64,000 nt of DNA from Angelakisella sp. (GTDB lineage Bacteria > Bacillota > Clostridia > Oscillospirales > Ruminococcaceae). Shown piece by piece: positions 26,232-35,122 of this stretch (its first letter is position 1; each line of letters starts with the position of its first letter). The stretch is taken from contig JAAWEO010000001.1 in NCBI GenBank assembly GCA_022794295.1, positions 12,035-76,034 of the forward strand. The letters are read 5' to 3'. The notes beneath the pieces were generated by a model. That model was not told the origin of the DNA, did no database searches, and saw nothing but the letters and a program-made list of their open reading frames with translations. The position numbers and the translations under genes are program-made.

Positions 26232-26617
26232 GCGAAGAAATAATGGATCCAATGATGGAAGCTGCAGCAGATAAAATCTTTCCGTATAAAGAAATAATAG
26301 CTGCACTAATCGCCAGTGCGGCATCCATACGAAATACCGATTGCATAACTCGCGCCATGTACGCACAAATCGATGCACAATTAAAAATATGCAAGGAATA
26401 TATAAACGAAAATCGTAGTCAGTTTTTTGCACGAATGAAAGAAAGGGAATATATTCTAAATGCATATCGAGATATGTTTGATAGCCTTAAAAACCCCCTG
26501 CTTCAAGCATCAGGAGAATCCGCATTTCATTGTACAAAACTGATGGAAACGATTGTCTTACAAATGTCTGAAATTGGAACAAGCGGTCCCGAGATCATAA
26601 AACCCACTTGTTTTTAA
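26228..26617 (+). CDS. Hypothetical protein, AT-rich cassette gene 2
   Basis: A 129-aa protein from TTG 26228, preceded by GAGAGGGA and overlapping the stop of gene 1 by 4 bp; ATG 26243 is an alternative start. Helical, with no membrane segment; FPYKEIIAALIASAASIR near residue 20 is amphipathic. No family recognised. Together with gene 1 it could form a complex with the membrane protease that follows. The AT-rich composition matches genes 1 and 3. Confidence 0.7.
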   Translation: MSEEIMDPMMEAAADKIFPYKEIIAALIASAASIRNTDCITRAMYAQIDAQLKICKEYINENRSQFFARMKEREYILNAYRDMFDSLKNPLLQASGESAFHCTKLMETIVLQMSEIGTSGPEIIKPTCF

Positions 26618-26633
26618 TTAGGAGGTCCGCATA

Positions 26634-27494
26634 ATGCTGCAGGGCATAAGCGCACTTATTGCGCTTGCTATAAACACAGTCATTATTGATATATTTATGT
26701 CAAACTATATTGAGAGTGCAATACTGTCATTTGCCATTTCACTTATTATTGTTCTTATCTCTGCAGGTCTTTTCCTTAGTCCGATAGGAACATGGATCAT
26801 GCGTGTGCAAAATCATCTGCACACACCAACAGAAGTTGAGCGACAACGAATAGAGCCCATCTTTTTAGAAATTTATGAAAAAGCAAAGAAAAAAAGTCCA
26901 TGGATTCCCAAAGATATTCAATGGTTTGTTTTGGGTGATGATGAACTAAATGCATTTGCTATCGGATTACATACCATAGGTATCCATACAGGATTAATGC
27001 AACATTGTAGCGACAGTGAGATTGCCGCTGTTTTGGCACACGAATTTGGGCATATTGCTCACAGAGACACCATATGTTCAGTTATTGTGACTGAGTGTGG
27101 CTTTGTTGTTATGATGTTAAAGAGCTTGCTTTTATTATGCTTGAGGGTTATAGTTATTGGAACTTCTTTTATTTGGTCATTAGTCAATGAGAGCGAAATA
27201 CCATCAATAATAGGCAACTATATTGCTTCATTTCTCTGCTGGATAGCTAATTATTCTATCTCTGTTGTTTACTACATATGTATCGCCCCATCTTATCCTG
27301 CAAGGCGCCAACAAGAATATGCTGCAGATAGATACGCTGCTGAACTTGGTGTTTGCAAACCACTAATTACTTTTTTATCCAGATTTCCAACACCTCCACT
27401 AACGTTCACATTAACACTTGCTCAAATGTTTTATGGCACACATCCCAAAAATGAGAAGAGAATTTCAGAGCTCCAGAAATATATGTCGCAGTAA
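26634..27494 (+). CDS. M48-family membrane metallopeptidase (HtpX-like)
   Basis: A 286-aa integral membrane protease. Two hydrophobic segments lie at about 5-22 and 33-55, the zinc motif HEFGH is in LAHEFGHIAHRDT at about 137-145, and further membrane segments follow at about 160-190 and 200-225. YAADRYAAELG at about 235 supplies the third zinc ligand (E-x3-D pattern). ATG 26634 follows AGGAGG. M48 proteases of the HtpX type clear damaged membrane proteins; on a small AT-rich cassette with two unknown partners the substrate may be specific. Function beyond protease is not known. Confidence 0.9.
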   Translation: MLQGISALIALAINTVIIDIFMSNYIESAILSFAISLIIVLISAGLFLSPIGTWIMRVQNHLHTPTEVERQRIEPIFLEIYEKAKKKSPWIPKDIQWFVLGDDELNAFAIGLHTIGIHTGLMQHCSDSEIAAVLAHEFGHIAHRDTICSVIVTECGFVVMMLKSLLLLCLRVIVIGTSFIWSLVNESEIPSIIGNYIASFLCWIANYSISVVYYICIAPSYPARRQQEYAADRYAAELGVCKPLITFLSRFPTPPLTFTLTLAQMFYGTHPKNEKRISELQKYMSQ

Positions 27495-27545
27495 AAACAG
27501 ATCTTCTGCTTCCTGACAAATGTACACAAGGAGCACATTGTTTCT

Positions 27546-28210
<665 letters not shown>

Positions 28211-28335
28211 ATATCTGAAATCGCCCGAATGAAACGATACCGCTTGTTACAGTATATCTTCCTCCTCTGCCCTTATATTATCTTAAACTGTTCCCTTCCC
28301 GGGGGTCCACCATGGACCTCCCCCCGGTCCAGCGG

Positions 28336-28373
28336 AAAGGCGCATCTCACCCTTGGTGGCGAGATGCGCCTTT
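28336..28373 (-). terminator. Hairpin at the end of the element operon
   Basis: AAAGGCGCATCTC and GAGATGCGCCTTT form a 13-bp perfect stem with a 12-base loop, 9 bp downstream of the last minus-strand gene. T-tract is only three bases, so termination may be partial; the second hairpin at 28178-28210 is a back-up. Confidence 0.75.
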
Positions 28374-28381
28374 CTGACGGA

Positions 28382-28639
28382 CTATTTTACAAGATAGAGA
28401 TTCGATGTATCCCCTCCGTTCTCCCGGCTGCGCCGTTCCCGCCGGAGATAGCCGCTCTGCTCCAGTTCCTTCAGCGCGCGCTTCACCGTACTGCGGGACA
28501 GGTGAAGGTCCGCTGCGATCCGCTTGATCCCCGGCCAGCATTTCCTCTCGCTGTCCATCCGATCCTCCAGATACATATAGACCGCCTTGGCCCGATGCGT
28601 GAGGGAATCATCCGCATAGATGCTGTCAAAGTAGCCCAT
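28382..28639 (-). CDS. Helix-turn-helix protein, last gene of element operon
   Basis: An 85-aa protein. A winged-helix-like domain occupies the centre: FDSIYADDSLTHRAKAVYMYL, then IAADLHLSRSTVKRALKEL as the HTH and GYLRRERRSRE as the wing. This type is common in conjugative elements of gut Clostridia, beside or within replication or transfer functions. It lies 10 bp downstream of the VirD4 gene on the same transcript. A role in regulation or in replication initiation of the element is possible. Confidence 0.82.
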   Translation of the reverse strand: MGYFDSIYADDSLTHRAKAVYMYLEDRMDSERKCWPGIKRIAADLHLSRSTVKRALKELEQSGYLRRERRSRENGGDTSNLYLVK

Positions 28640-28649
28640 TTCTCACCAC

Positions 28650-30440
28650 CTACACCTTCACACTCTGAGCAGAGCGCTGGAATCCAGCCGCTTGTCCCCC
28701 AGCGGCTCCCGACCGCTTCCTTCTCCGGTCAGAAGCCGCTTGCGTTTCTTCCGGGATCTCCTGCGGATATTTCTCCAAGATACTTTTCCGCAGCTCCTTC
28801 CGGCTGGCGTACCTCACAGCGCAGTCCTTCCGCTTGGGCATTTTGTATGGCTCCTCGAAGGTAATCCCCCAATCCAGAAACAGCCGAAGCCTTGTCCGTA
28901 TGGGATGGCTGCCGGTTTTCATTATCACAAAGTTACCCTTGGGGAGAGATTTCAGCTCATCCGGTGTCATGAGAGGCCGCTCCATCATTTGAAGGGACTG
29001 GCTGGGATCATTCTTCCCCCTGCTGACGGACCCAGAGAGAACTGTTCTGCTGCCAAGGGATTTGGACAACACTTCTGCGGTCTGGCTTCCCGGCGCAAAG
29101 CCACCGAAGATGGTATCCTGGCAGTTATCTTGAATGATTTCCGCTCCTTCGCGACCATAGTTCTTTTCTAACTGAGCCAGCGACTGAATAATGGGGACCA
29201 GCGTTAGCTTTCGGGAGCGTCCTGCACTGAACAGCGGCAGAACATCGAAGGGCGGCATGGTCCCCAACTCGTCGCAGAATAATACCACCCGATTTTTTAG
29301 TTTCCCGCCATTCTCATCCGCCACTGAAAACAGCTCCCGCGACAGGTTTTGGATCATAAGTCCAGCCATAAAATTCTTACTGGGATCTTCTTCTGGCAAA
29401 ATGAGGAAGATGGCAGATTTCTCCGCCGCAAAGATTTCCGCGTCAATGGAGCTATCGAAGCACAGCACCGCCTCCAGCTCCGAATCCAGAAAGGCGTTCA
29501 GCCGGGAGAGGACAGTGGACATGACCGAGGCCATCGCTTGATCCGCAGAGTTGAGTGCTGCTCCTGCAAACCATCTGGCCTTATGCTCCGGCGGCAGCAT
29601 TTTCATGACCATCTGGAAGTGATTCTGGCTCCCTGCATGGGAAGGCTCCAGCAGATCCTGCACCAGCTTGAACACTGAAACAATGTGCCGCTGGTCGACA
29701 GGATCCTTTTCGGTAGGCGGTAGAAATTCCGCCAGAAGGAGGATAACAGCGGTGAGCAGTCCCTCAGCGGCATCGTAAAAAAAGGCATTTTGCCCATGGT
29801 CGGAGTCCTCCGAATTGATGATGGTCTTGGATAAGATCTTGGCGTACTTTTCAGCCTTTGCTCTGGCGGCAATATCGGTTTCATCCTCCTTAGACGCGTC
29901 CATGTATCGGTTGACCAAGGTGAGCAGATTGAAGCCATCCGACATGGTGGGGTTGCGAAGGTCGATCACCGAAACCCGGTAGCCATAGTATTTCTCAGCG
30001 ATGGTCCCACAGTTTCTGGCCAGGTCTCCTTTTGTGTCCATTGCGAGAAAGCTCATCCCGCTGGCACAGGCGTATTCGATGTTAGGGTACAGGAAGAAAG
30101 CCGTTTTCCCCACACCGCTGGCTCCGATCATAAGACAGTGGACATCGTCGCTGTCCACCAAGGCACACAGCTGTTTCCTCCGCTTTGCGCTGCCAAGAAT
30201 CAGTCCCTGCTGTGTCGGTCTGTTCCTGCCCTGCCGCCAATCCTTGACCTTGAAGGGAACTTGGGTGTAGGTCTGCTGAATCTCCTTCGGCGTGGCCCAT
30301 CTTGCTGTGCCATGCTGACCATCGCCCACAGTCCGGGCCTTGATGCCGTTAAGGGTATAGTTATCGGACAGCACCGAGATGCCCCCAAAGACCAACACCA
30401 CCACTCCGGCGACCACGATCAGCATCCAAATGTCGGACAT
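28650..30440 (-). CDS. VirD4-like type IV coupling protein
   Basis: A 596-aa ATPase that brings the relaxase-DNA complex to the conjugation channel. A single N-terminal membrane segment (about 5-25) is followed by the Walker A motif GASGVGKT at about 106-113. The Walker B block VVLFCDELG lies at about 385 with the SAGRSRKL sensor region behind it, and NFVIMKTGSHP near the C-terminus is typical of VirD4/TraG. The basic, Gly/Gln-rich tail may contact the relaxosome. The gene overlaps the primase-like gene upstream by 22 bp. Confidence 0.95.
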   Translation of the reverse strand: MSDIWMLIVVAGVVVLVFGGISVLSDNYTLNGIKARTVGDGQHGTARWATPKEIQQTYTQVPFKVKDWRQGRNRPTQQGLILGSAKRRKQLCALVDSDDVHCLMIGASGVGKTAFFLYPNIEYACASGMSFLAMDTKGDLARNCGTIAEKYYGYRVSVIDLRNPTMSDGFNLLTLVNRYMDASKEDETDIAARAKAEKYAKILSKTIINSEDSDHGQNAFFYDAAEGLLTAVILLLAEFLPPTEKDPVDQRHIVSVFKLVQDLLEPSHAGSQNHFQMVMKMLPPEHKARWFAGAALNSADQAMASVMSTVLSRLNAFLDSELEAVLCFDSSIDAEIFAAEKSAIFLILPEEDPSKNFMAGLMIQNLSRELFSVADENGGKLKNRVVLFCDELGTMPPFDVLPLFSAGRSRKLTLVPIIQSLAQLEKNYGREGAEIIQDNCQDTIFGGFAPGSQTAEVLSKSLGSRTVLSGSVSRGKNDPSQSLQMMERPLMTPDELKSLPKGNFVIMKTGSHPIRTRLRLFLDWGITFEEPYKMPKRKDCAVRYASRKELRKSILEKYPQEIPEETQAASDRRRKRSGAAGGQAAGFQRSAQSVKV

Positions 30441-31336
30441 ACCCTCTGCACCTCCTTCGGCTTCATCATGGTGAGGTCATCATTCCAGTCCTTCAGTTGG
30501 GGTGTCAGCCGTTCACAGATGATCTTCTTCTCCGCCAGCAATCCCGCCATCCGTTTGCTGGCGGTGTGGCCTGCTACATCGTTGTCCAAGCAAAGAAAAA
30601 CTTCCTCTACTTCCGGCATCCGATCCAGCATCTTTTCCACTGGAATAAAAGAAACCCCGCAGCAGGCCACATAGTTATGCCTTTCCCAGCCCTCCGGATT
30701 AAGAGTGATAAAGGAGAGCATATCGATGGGAGCTTCAAACACGAAAAGTGTCCCATCTCCGCCGAGGTGGTGAAAACTATATCGGGGGAGCCCTCCCTCT
30801 ATATTTAAGCGGAAGACTTTGCCAAAACTGTTGGTACTGCGCTTGTGGGCATGACGGGGGATGCCCTGCTCGTCTGTACCAACGAATACAGCGTTGTGGT
30901 ACTCCGCATCCTCATAGAGCAGTCCTTCTTGTACGAAATGACGCACCACCTCCGGCGCGATCCCCCGGCGCTTTACCAGATAGGCAAATACCCGACGGGC
31001 GTCCCCATTTACTGGCGGCAGCACAAACTCCTTGGGCGGCTCCTGCACCTGCTTTTTCGCAGCAGGGGGAGCAATACCACCGCCCCCCAACAGAAGATTG
31101 ACTGCATCGGGATAGTTCAAATCATAAAACCGCCGGACGAAGGAGATCGGCCCGCCGCCTTTTTCCTCGGCATGGTCATACCAGCTGTTATCCCGAATGG
31201 TGACACTGTGGTCCCGCTCCAGCCGCATATCCCGCCCGGAGCGGATAAGTTTCTCTCCTCTGCTCATAAGAAAAGCCGCAAGGTCTACCCCTGCGGCCTG
31301 CTCTTTCTGCTGATCTGTAAAATGGATGTAAGGCAT
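30419..31336 (-). CDS. Primase-like protein with DUF3991 and TOPRIM domain
   Basis: A 305-aa protein from ATG 31336 (MPYIHFTDQQ). The N-terminal domain resembles DUF3991, with DNSWYDHAEEKGGGPISF being a primase-type zinc-less segment. The C-terminal TOPRIM domain has the catalytic Glu in VFEAPIDML (about 196-204) and the DxD in CLDNDVAGH (about 247-255). Proteins of this architecture are encoded next to relaxases in mobile elements and probably synthesise or process DNA at the complementary strand after transfer. It lies 14 bp downstream of the relaxase gene. Confidence 0.88.
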   Translation of the reverse strand: MPYIHFTDQQKEQAAGVDLAAFLMSRGEKLIRSGRDMRLERDHSVTIRDNSWYDHAEEKGGGPISFVRRFYDLNYPDAVNLLLGGGGIAPPAAKKQVQEPPKEFVLPPVNGDARRVFAYLVKRRGIAPEVVRHFVQEGLLYEDAEYHNAVFVGTDEQGIPRHAHKRSTNSFGKVFRLNIEGGLPRYSFHHLGGDGTLFVFEAPIDMLSFITLNPEGWERHNYVACCGVSFIPVEKMLDRMPEVEEVFLCLDNDVAGHTASKRMAGLLAEKKIICERLTPQLKDWNDDLTMMKPKEVQRVCPTFGC

Positions 31337-31350
31337 TACAGCCCTCCTTA

Positions 31351-33519
31351 TCATGTCATCGTTGGCTCATGGTCATCTCGTTTGTGACCCTGGGCCGCTT
31401 TCTTTTCCTGTATTTTTCGCTTCAGTTTACTGTCCACCTTCACTTGGATGCCCTGGGAGGATGGCGGCACTTGCTCCCGAAAGATGTTCCCCAAATGGCG
31501 CAGCAGGTTTGTAGTCCCCTGCACAAGAAGATGGTCGCGGAAATCATTCAGGTGGATCAGGAAATATTGGGCATAGAGATTCCCCTGCCCGGCAGAGAGT
31601 GTGAGCCAGTAGACAGCGGTTTCCCGGTCACGCTCCACCTCTTGACCCAACAGGAACAGCTTGCCCAACACATACTGAGCGTGCTGGTTTCCGGCCTCCG
31701 CTGATCTCACCAGCTGATTTATGGCACCTGCTTTTTCATCGGGGCTGGATGTGGGATCTGCAAAGATCATCTTTGCCAGCTGATACTGCGCCTGCGGGTT
31801 TCCCAGCAAAGAAGCCTTTTCAAACCAGCCTTGGGCAGCAGCTTCATCCTTCTTCGCTCCAACTCCATGAAGGAGCATCCAGCCGATTCGATACTGGAGT
31901 TTATCATCGTGGCTTTCCTTTTCCATGGAACGAAAACCGAAAAGCGCCTGTGAAAAATAGTCCTCCGCTGTTTGACTGTCTTTCTCGCCGCCGATACCGT
32001 CCTGGTACATTTTGGCCAGCTCATAGACTGCATAGGGGAATCCTTTCTGCGCAGCTTTCCGGTAAAGCTCTCTTGCCTTAACAGCGTCCTGTTCAACTCC
32101 TTGGCCCTTGAGGTACAACCCCGCCAGAGAGTACATCGCATATTTGTTGTTTTGCTCTGCCGCTTCCCGAAACCAACTGGCGGCTTGCATATAGTCCTGC
32201 TCCGTTCCAAGACCGGCGGCATACATCTTGCCGATGCGGTACTCGATATAGGGAGTTGGTTCTGCTTTGAGGAAGGCATCGAGAGCCTTTTTATACCAGC
32301 TTTGCGCCTGCTCCATGTCGATCTCCCGGCCCAGACCATCCGCAAACATTCTGCCAAGGTCATACATGGCAAGGGCGTTTCCGTCCTCAGCTTCTTCCAG
32401 AAGAAGGGCAAAGGTTTTCTCGAAATCCGGCGGTATATCGCTGTCGCCATAAAGAAAATCCATCGCCATTTTGTAGCGGTCGCTCCAAGAAATCTGCGGG
32501 GTGAGGGAATCATCGACCAGATTCTCTTCCTCTGATCCTTTATCCAAATCATCCTCCGGAGAAAAATATCCAGTAAATTCTCTTATCTGCATCGCTTCCC
32601 GGATGACCAGATTCTTGATCCGCTTGAACTCCTTCTGCTGAGAGAGTGGCAGCCGTTCCGGCATCTCGTCCCGGTATGTGTGGAGGACATCCTCCCGCAT
32701 CTGATACCAAAGGTCATAGGCTTCCGCAATGCGAGGATCCTTCGCCAGCTCGTCCACGATCTCATCCACCACAGCTTTGAGCGGGGCTTTCAGATAGCCA
32801 TACTGCTTTTTCCCGCTGGTGTGCCGCAGCTTTTCTACCAGTTGGAGCAGCAGTTCTCCGATCCGCTCATTCTCCAAGCTGCCGGTCTGCATTTCTTGGA
32901 CAAGCTGTTTCAGCGCATTCTCGCTTTTCCTCGTGAGCTCATCCCTCCGCCGGGTCTGCTGGGAATAGATCTCGGTCAGCTCCTGCCGGAATATCTCCTT
33001 CGCCAATCCAGACTTGATTTTTGCCAGACCGTCTTTGGTGAGAAAACCGGATTTCCCGTCTGCGCTGAAGCAGACCATATGGACATGAGGATGGTGGCCC
33101 TCATCATGAAAGGCGGCGTACCAGCGAAATTGATCCAGCGGTATTTTCATAATAGTCGCCATCTCCACAGCATAAGACGAGAGCAGACTTTTCCACGCCC
33201 CAGCGTGGTTGTAACCCAGCCGCTCGGCGTCTGCCCGCTGCAAAGAGATGATAGGCATCCACACATTGCCAGGATGGTTCGCTATCCTCTCTGCCACCTT
33301 GGACAGGGAAACGGTTTCGTCTGTTCCAGTAAAAAGGGCGTGTTCACCAACCCGCTCCGCACGAGGACGGGTGGCAACATAGTTTAAGTAGTTCTCTTTC
33401 TGCTGGATCCGCTCCGCGCCATCCCGCAGGGAAATGTACCGCACATAATTTTTGAGGTGGGCCGGAGCCCTGCGGCTTTTTCCTTTGATGTACGGAAACT
33501 TGACGATCAGCCGGGGCAT
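31351..33519 (-). CDS. MOBP-type relaxase with Sel1-repeat C-terminus
   Basis: A 722-aa DNA-nicking relaxase. Residues 1-200 hold the MobA/MobL fold: PRLIVKFPYIKG at the start and the histidine motif HDEGHHPHVHMV at about 138-149, which binds the metal at the nick. The catalytic Tyr should be near the N-terminus (YVRYISL or NYLNYVATR). Residues about 355-660 are tandem Sel1-like helical repeats (ALAMYDLGRMFADGLG, then several A-x-Y-x-L-A-K-M units), an unusual fusion. Acts at the oriT just upstream of mobC. The gene starts 2 bp after the MobC-like stop. Confidence 0.93.
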   Translation of the reverse strand: MPRLIVKFPYIKGKSRRAPAHLKNYVRYISLRDGAERIQQKENYLNYVATRPRAERVGEHALFTGTDETVSLSKVAERIANHPGNVWMPIISLQRADAERLGYNHAGAWKSLLSSYAVEMATIMKIPLDQFRWYAAFHDEGHHPHVHMVCFSADGKSGFLTKDGLAKIKSGLAKEIFRQELTEIYSQQTRRRDELTRKSENALKQLVQEMQTGSLENERIGELLLQLVEKLRHTSGKKQYGYLKAPLKAVVDEIVDELAKDPRIAEAYDLWYQMREDVLHTYRDEMPERLPLSQQKEFKRIKNLVIREAMQIREFTGYFSPEDDLDKGSEEENLVDDSLTPQISWSDRYKMAMDFLYGDSDIPPDFEKTFALLLEEAEDGNALAMYDLGRMFADGLGREIDMEQAQSWYKKALDAFLKAEPTPYIEYRIGKMYAAGLGTEQDYMQAASWFREAAEQNNKYAMYSLAGLYLKGQGVEQDAVKARELYRKAAQKGFPYAVYELAKMYQDGIGGEKDSQTAEDYFSQALFGFRSMEKESHDDKLQYRIGWMLLHGVGAKKDEAAAQGWFEKASLLGNPQAQYQLAKMIFADPTSSPDEKAGAINQLVRSAEAGNQHAQYVLGKLFLLGQEVERDRETAVYWLTLSAGQGNLYAQYFLIHLNDFRDHLLVQGTTNLLRHLGNIFREQVPPSSQGIQVKVDSKLKRKIQEKKAAQGHKRDDHEPTMT

Positions 33520-33521
33520 GG

Positions 33522-33965
33522 CTACACCTCATTCTGGTAGCGCACTGCATCCAGAAAGGTGATGTTCCCGCCGGTCTGCCGCACCTCTTGGACGCACCGC
33601 TCCCGCAGACCTTTCAAGGTGCTTTCGCTCACCTCCATCCCTGCCGCCAAGATATTCATCATCATATCTACTTCCACCGCCAGTTTGAAGAGCAGCCGGG
33701 CAAGGCGGCCCTCGCTGTCCCGGATCGTCCCCTTGAACGCCGCCACCAGCGCCGGCGGCAGATAGGCACAGGCGTCTTTCCCGGAAAGATACCCGGCATA
33801 GAACAGCGCAGCTTGATCCAGAAACTCACTCCGGCTCTTGCAGTTGCCACGCTCCAGCGCGCCATCCATAACCGCCATTGTGGAAGGGTACAGCCAGACC
33901 GGGATGCGCTCTTTGACCTCGTCCTTCTTCTCCTGCTCCGTAACGGCAGGTTCTTTCTTCTCCAT
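33522..33965 (-). CDS. MobC-like relaxosome accessory protein
   Basis: A 147-aa basic protein. RIPVWLYPSTMAVMDGAL and CKSRSEFLDQAALFYAGYL form a ribbon-helix-helix-like DNA-binding start, and the C-terminal half is a helix pair with CVQEVRQTGGN. It directly precedes the relaxase gene with a 2-bp gap, the usual order for MobC. It probably binds the repeats in the adjacent intergenic region to help open oriT. Confidence 0.85.
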   Translation of the reverse strand: MEKKEPAVTEQEKKDEVKERIPVWLYPSTMAVMDGALERGNCKSRSEFLDQAALFYAGYLSGKDACAYLPPALVAAFKGTIRDSEGRLARLLFKLAVEVDMMMNILAAGMEVSESTLKGLRERCVQEVRQTGGNITFLDAVRYQNEV

Positions 33966-33989
33966 TCTGAAACTCTCCTTTCCATCTTC

Positions 33990-34170
33990 CGACCACCTGC
34001 CACAGCCACCTCTCGAAATGGCTTGGCAAGCGATTCTATTCTTCTTTTTCTCTGTCTTAGACCACCCAACACAGCAATTTGCTTCCTAAACCGACCACCT
34101 TTAGAAAACTCCCCGACCCGCATTGCGGGGCGGTGTGGGCGGCAGGAGGGCGCGAAAGCGACCACCTGCC
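33990..34170. repeat. Four GACCACC direct repeats, relaxosome iteron candidates
   Basis: CGACCACCT or GACCACC occurs at 33990, 34060, 34092 and 34159. The copy at 34159-34170 is CGACCACCTGCC and forms the right arm of the inverted repeat 34141-34170 (GGCAGG to CCTGCC around GCGC-GAAA-GCG). They fill the start of the 409-bp gap upstream of mobC and are candidate MobC-binding sites. Confidence 0.6.
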
Positions 34171-34244
34171 TTAAACCCGCACTTTTTTCGACCCCAGCAC
34201 CTGACCTTCAAAGGGTGCTTCTGCTCCTTTTCCTAACCCCGGTC

Positions 34245-34264
34245 AAAAAGCCCCAACAGGGGGC
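34245..34264 (-). terminator. Intrinsic terminator within oriT region
   Basis: On the minus strand GCCCC-CTGTT-GGGGC is followed by TTTTT. It would end transcripts arriving from the right before mobC, so mobC, relaxase, primase and VirD4 need a promoter of their own between 33966 and 34244. Confidence 0.8.
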
Positions 34265-34374
34265 CTCACCGCCTCGCAGGGGTACGGATGCCACCCCGCC
34301 CCAGAAATCGTCACACAGGGTGAAAACGGGGCGGACAGCGGGGATTCGGCTGCTCGGTGTTCACATCATCTGCA

Positions 34375-34608
34375 TTACCGGGCTGGATCTCTACTTTCCG
34401 CCTTTGCCGACCGTCTGGGTCGCTCCCTTGCCGGAGCGGATCTCCGGTCCAGATACTCCCGTACCGCCTCCGGCACCGTCTGCTCATAGAGGGCCAGCAG
34501 CTCCTCCTGCATCTTCTTTTGGACGCTGGACTTTTCTTTCCGCAGAGAGAACTCCAACGCCTCCAGCTTCTCCTCCTCGAAGGAAAGTGTGATCTCGATT
34601 TTCTTCAT
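34375..34608 (-). CDS. Small helical protein, DUF6103-like
   Basis: A 77-aa protein from ATG 34608 after GGAGG. A long, charged amphipathic helix (SFEEEKLEALEFSLRKEKSS) precedes a second helix and a basic tail ending in RRSAKAESRD. Similar short proteins recur in conjugative elements of gut Clostridia next to the relaxase, and I recall the domain name DUF6103 for them. It lies 11 bp after the DUF3846 gene. Possible relaxosome or regulatory role, unproven. Confidence 0.7.
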   Translation of the reverse strand: MKKIEITLSFEEEKLEALEFSLRKEKSSVQKKMQEELLALYEQTVPEAVREYLDRRSAPARERPRRSAKAESRDPAR

Positions 34609-34619
34609 AGAGACCTCCT

Positions 34620-35111
34620 TCACCATGGGTAATAAAATTCCAGCCGAGGATCAAGCTGCGGCTCGTTTCCTTGAAACTGTACCGGCTCCCCGAACATCTC
34701 CTGGCACTCCGCCATCTGCTCATCGGTGAGAGAAACGAAGCCGCCCTCCCCGTCATCCCCCACAAGGAAGAACGGCCCGCAGACGATGTCCCCGCCCAAC
34801 CAGCGGTTGGGGGCCATGCCGTTCAGCTTCCCCTCCTCATTGCAGCAGAGGACGATGCCGTCATCCAGATAGACCGGCTGGAACAGCCCGCCGCCGACCT
34901 CCTCCTGGACACTGTGCAGATCATCTTTGATTTCTTTTTCATAGGGGACTTCTCCCGGCTCCACCTTCAAGATGCGGAGAGGAGATTCCTCCATTTCAAT
35001 AGGGATCGTAGCGATGGGAATTACATCGAGATTTCCTTTATCGCCCATCAGCTCCAGCAGTTCGTTTTGGGTCTCTTCATTAAGGTCACCCCAATAGATC
35101 TCGTACTCCAT
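34620..35111 (-). CDS. DUF3846 domain protein
   Basis: A 163-aa acidic protein. ILKVEPGEVPYEKEIKDDL and EEVGGGLFQPVYLDDG are the DUF3846 signature, and NEEGKLNGMAPNR follows. The first 45 residues form a separate small domain (EYEIYWGDLNEETQNELLE). DUF3846 proteins are frequent on mobile elements of Firmicutes and their function is not known. The order here, M23 hydrolase - DUF3846 - DUF6103-like - mobC - relaxase, is reminiscent of Tn1549-family elements. Confidence 0.85.
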   Translation of the reverse strand: MEYEIYWGDLNEETQNELLELMGDKGNLDVIPIATIPIEMEESPLRILKVEPGEVPYEKEIKDDLHSVQEEVGGGLFQPVYLDDGIVLCCNEEGKLNGMAPNRWLGGDIVCGPFFLVGDDGEGGFVSLTDEQMAECQEMFGEPVQFQGNEPQLDPRLEFYYPW

Positions 35112-35122
35112 TTTTACCTCCG

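Larger units (their letters stand above)
33966..34374. other. Candidate origin of transfer (oriT)
   Basis: This 409-bp gap between mobC and the DUF6103-like gene has no credible gene. It contains the four GACCACC repeats, a CCCGC-ATT-GCGGG hairpin (34117-34129), an inverted repeat at 34141-34170, and GGGGT/ACCCC arms at 34279-34297. Position beside mobC and the relaxase, and the repeat content, are what an oriT shows. The nick site cannot be fixed by eye. Confidence 0.6.
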
